DNA from: Thermoplasmatota archaeon
GTDB lineage: Archaea; Thermoplasmatota; Penumbrarchaeia; Penumbrarchaeales; Penumbrarchaeaceae
Length of the DNA stretch: 9,046 nt
NCBI GenBank assembly: GCA_016929175.1
Contig: JAFGJI010000294.1
Coordinates: 1 to 9,046 of the forward strand
Reading direction: 5' to 3'
Shown: one piece after another, positions 7,211 through 9,046 of the stretch
Layout: each line of letters starts with the position of its first letter
Numbering within the stretch: the first letter of the stretch is position 1
Program-made: the position numbers and the translations under genes
The notes under the pieces: generated by a model
Told to the model about the DNA's origin: nothing
The model's database searches: none
The model's input: only the letters and a program-made list of their open reading frames with translations

Positions 7211-7573
7211 CTGACCGGCTACCAGATAGAGAACATCATGGCATCCTCGAACATCAACACCAGACTGAACCTCGTTGATGTGGCCAGGAAGCTCGATGAT
7301 TCGGATTACAACCCCGATAATTTTCCCGGGGTCATCTGGCACCCAAGGAACTCCTATGCGGTCGTGGTCATAATGGATGACGGAAAGCTCATGTGCACCA
7401 ATACAAGGTCGCTTCAGGAAGTGGAATCCCTTTTCAAGAAGCTTACCAAGAAGCTCGAAGAATCGGGTCTCATCACACCGAGAATGACCTGCCCCAACTG
7501 CAATGCTGTGGTTGATTCCGAGGATGTGGTCTGTATCGAGTGCGGGTATATGCTTCAGGACCGGGGGGTGTGA
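7121..7573 (+). CDS. Single-repeat TBP-like protein with C-terminal zinc ribbon
   Basis: From ATG 7121 the product is 150 residues. Residues about 34-118 align with ONE repeat of archaeal TATA-binding protein: YQIENIMASS opens the first strand, then NLVDVARKL, YNPDNFPGVIW (Phe68 at a DNA-intercalating position of TBP), VVVIMDDGKLMCTNTRS and a long helix LQEVESLFKKLTKKLEESG. Ordinary TBP has two such repeats in about 180 residues; here the second is replaced by a zinc ribbon, CPNC...CIEC (Cys124, 127, 138, 141). The Phe expected in 'LIFxSGK' is Met85. The start is uncertain: the first 30 residues look non-native. GGAGG (7199-7203) sits 7 nt before a CTG at 7211, just where TBP domains begin, giving a 120-residue protein; GTG 7094 and TTG 7073 are other options. 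The next gene's ATG lies 1 nt after the stop codon. Role: a likely transcription-related DNA- or protein-binding factor (inference). Confidence 0.88.
   Translation: MVLYLSGSPAGEITTKNQYTHAPTFPGGIYLTGYQIENIMASSNINTRLNLVDVARKLDDSDYNPDNFPGVIWHPRNSYAVVVIMDDGKLMCTNTRSLQEVESLFKKLTKKLEESGLITPRMTCPNCNAVVDSEDVVCIECGYMLQDRGV
7199..7206 (+). promoter_or_regulatory. Shine-Dalgarno inside the open frame of the half-TBP gene
   Basis: GGAGGGAT has no ATG, GTG or TTG in the right frame at a workable distance. The codon at optimal spacing (7 nt after GGAGG) is CTG 7211. It suggests a non-canonical start or a sequencing error at that codon, or it may be a chance match inside coding sequence. Confidence 0.35.
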
Positions 7574-7574
7574 T

Positions 7575-7790
7575 ATGGGACATGAACTTCTTTTCAAGGT
7601 TGGGGACGACCCTCTCTACGAGCTTGCGGAAATGGACCACTTCTACCACTGGTCGGACCGCATAGCCAGGCTCAGGAGCCTTTACGAGAGGAAGAGCAGG
7701 ACGAACACATACCTCGTGATCGCATTGATGATATCGCTCATCGCAGCCGCATGTCTCATAGGAGCCGTCGCATATCTCCATTTTTTCTAA
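7575..7790 (+). CDS. Small single-span membrane protein coupled to the half-TBP gene
   Basis: The 71-residue product has a polar, charged N-terminal part (about 1-44: acidic DDPLYELAEMDHFYHW, then basic RIARLRSLYERKSR) and one hydrophobic helix (about 46-69) reaching almost to the C-terminus. This is a tail-anchored-like layout, with the soluble part probably in the cytoplasm. The aromatic and His-rich motif DHFYHWSDRIARLRSLYERK could form an amphipathic helix for protein contact. ATG 7575 lies 1 nt after the stop of the half-TBP gene, with GGGGTG (7565-7570) 4 nt ahead, so the two are translationally coupled. I do not recognise the family. It may tether or sequester the half-TBP protein at the membrane; that is inference. 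Confidence 0.75.
   Translation: MGHELLFKVGDDPLYELAEMDHFYHWSDRIARLRSLYERKSRTNTYLVIALMISLIAAACLIGAVAYLHFF
7781..7787 (+). terminator. T-rich transcript end
   Basis: A run TTTTTTC within the last codons of the small membrane-protein gene is followed by AT-rich sequence. Archaeal RNA polymerase stops at U-rich tracts without needing a hairpin, so this may end the plus-strand transcript before the converging HD gene. Confidence 0.35.
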
Positions 7791-7795
7791 AATGA

Positions 7796-9046
7796 CTATA
7801 ATAGAATGGACCTTGCGATCCTCTCCACATCCCTGACGTATTCCCCTGGGCATGATATCATCAAGCACCAGGGTATGGGAGGACGCCTCTGGAGTGCTCT
7901 TGCCAGTGATGATATCCTGGAGAGTATCTCGGGTCTGTCCCCGAGGACCTTGATGTCCGTCCTCCTGAGCCTTGGTTCGGAAAGGGTAAGGCTGGGATCG
8001 GGGATATCCACGATGACCGACCCCTCTGGCATGGAGACCTTTCGCTCTATCTCCCTCTCGAGCCTATCCGCCTCGGTTACTATCGACAGCTCCTTGATAC
8101 GGTCCCTCAGAGCTGCCGCCTCCCTGCTCTCGTCCATGACCATCTCGGAATCGATCCTGAAAGCTGATTTGAACAATTTGCGGTACGTGAGACGGGTCGA
8201 GAGCCCACCGCAGAGGCCGGCCCTCTCCCTCATGTACCTCAGTGCCTCTCCGTCGGACATGTTCCAGACCTGAAGCAGTTCATCATCGGACAGGGTGCTG
8301 CCGGCCCGGCACAGCATCGATTCGGCTATCCTGGCGGTCTTGTGGAAGTAAACGGAGCTGTACATTAGGCTCCTGGCGACAAGCATGCCCTCGAGTGAGG
8401 AGATGCCCCTTTTCTCCACCATCATCTCTCCATGGAAGAGCGTTGTTGTCGCGATTATCCTGTCCAGGTCGATTATTCCGTAGGCGACGCCCGTGTAGTG
8501 GGAATCCCTGAGGAGGAAATCCAGCTGATCGGCGTCAAGGGCCGAATGGATGATCTGATGCAGGTAATGTCTGGATGAGAAGTAGGACTGGTTCTCCTGG
8601 AGTTCAAGGGTCGCCTGTCCCTCGGGTGTGCTGGAGTGGTCCTGACAGATGAGCGCTGCCACCCTCTCCGGTTCGAGGTCGTGCATTTCAAGGAGCTCCG
8701 GAACCTTAGGCCCCCTGTCAACACCTTTCAGCTTCCACCACTCTTCCTCCCACTGGTCAGCCTTTCCGGTGATTATGTCCTTTGTCAGGGCCATGTGGTC
8801 CATACCGATACGGTCGAAGAATATCTTCTCCATGGTATGCGAGAATGGACCGTGGCCGATGTCATGAAGCAGGCCGGCCGTCCGGACCAGGTTCAGCTCA
8901 TGCTCGTCCAGTCCGATGGAGTCCGCGAGCAGGCCGGCGACATGGGCCACTCCGAAGGAGTGCTCGTATCTGGTATGGTGCGCCCCCGGGAATACAAGAT
9001 AGGCTAGCCCCAGCTGTCTTATCTGGTTCAACCTGTTGATCTCCGG
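7796..9046 (-). CDS. HD-domain phosphohydrolase, COG1078/dNTPase-like (N-terminus outside window)
   Basis: The reading frame is open from the window edge through 416 residues to TAG at 7796. It is 5'-partial: the TTG at 9029-9031 is an internal leucine, because the residues around it (PEINRLNQIRQLGLAYLVFPGAHHTRYEHS) belong to the conserved family core. HD-superfamily metal ligands are all visible, counting from the first visible codon: His29 in HTRYEH, His61-Asp62 in LLHDIGHGPFSH, and the Asp cluster in ALDADQLDFLLRDS (169-182). This is the signature of the dGTPase/SAMHD1-like branch, which removes triphosphate from dNTPs or hydrolyses related phosphoesters. The actual substrate cannot be read from the sequence. 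A C-terminal part of about 200 residues follows, ending in a short beta/alpha segment. It converges on the half-TBP/membrane-protein pair with a 5-bp gap. No defects in the visible part. Confidence 0.93.
   Translation of the reverse strand, partial: PEINRLNQIRQLGLAYLVFPGAHHTRYEHSFGVAHVAGLLADSIGLDEHELNLVRTAGLLHDIGHGPFSHTMEKIFFDRIGMDHMALTKDIITGKADQWEEEWWKLKGVDRGPKVPELLEMHDLEPERVAALICQDHSSTPEGQATLELQENQSYFSSRHYLHQIIHSALDADQLDFLLRDSHYTGVAYGIIDLDRIIATTTLFHGEMMVEKRGISSLEGMLVARSLMYSSVYFHKTARIAESMLCRAGSTLSDDELLQVWNMSDGEALRYMRERAGLCGGLSTRLTYRKLFKSAFRIDSEMVMDESREAAALRDRIKELSIVTEADRLEREIERKVSMPEGSVIVDIPDPSLTLSEPRLRRTDIKVLGDRPEILSRISSLARALQRRPPIPWCLMISCPGEYVRDVERIARSILL

Noticed and set aside
7182..7214. 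Ten-codon open frame starting at ATG 7182 as a leader peptide
   Set aside because: It has no ribosome-binding site, and the likely transcript start near 7200 would lie downstream of its ATG.
9029..9031. TTG at 9029-9031 as the start of the HD protein
   Set aside because: Upstream codons in the window continue the conserved family core, so this TTG encodes an internal leucine and the gene is truncated by the window edge.
8473..9039. Antisense and alternate-frame open frames over the HD-domain gene
   Set aside because: The HD phosphohydrolase frame carries all metal-binding motifs; the others are shadows.

Overview
The window looks like chromosomal DNA of an archaeon, most likely a Thermoplasmatota-type euryarchaeote (moderate confidence). 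Supporting signs are a TBP-type protein domain, AT-rich TATA-like boxes 25-30 nt ahead of the likely transcript starts, Shine-Dalgarno sequences matching an archaeal 16S 3' end, frequent AGG and ATA codons, and large exported proteins with FG-GAP-like and cadherin-like repeats. Nine protein-coding genes fill almost all of it. Two are cut by the window edges. I see no RNA genes, CRISPR arrays, insertion sequences or phage genes.

Left part (1-3185, minus strand): one very long exported protein of at least 1061 residues. It has a signal peptide, a beta-rich N-terminal domain, three calcium-loop FG-GAP/VCBS-type motifs, and a run of cadherin/Ig-like domains ending in an acidic, proline-rich stretch. 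Its C-terminus lies outside the window. A 348-bp divergent intergenic region (3186-3533) separates it from the next group and carries a TATA-like promoter on each strand and a 14-bp palindrome.

Centre (3534-5760, plus strand): a tight three-gene operon. It encodes an exported protein anchored by a C-terminal membrane helix, a small three-helix membrane protein, and a cytoplasmic regulator with two tandem winged helix-turn-helix domains. The layout suggests an envelope sensor or signalling unit with its own transcription factor.

Right-centre (5729-7091, minus strand): NH3-dependent NAD synthetase (nadE), followed in the same operon by a protein of unknown function whose 3' end overlaps the wHTH gene convergently.

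Right part (7121-9046): divergent from nadE is the most unusual gene, a protein with only ONE TBP repeat followed by a C-terminal zinc ribbon. Normal archaeal TBP has two repeats. It is translationally coupled to a 71-residue single-span membrane protein. Converging on this pair, with a 5-bp gap, is an HD-domain phosphohydrolase of the COG1078/dNTPase-like type, truncated at its N-terminus by the window edge.

The best candidates for something undescribed are the half-TBP/zinc-ribbon protein with its membrane partner, and the exported-protein/3-TM/double-wHTH operon.
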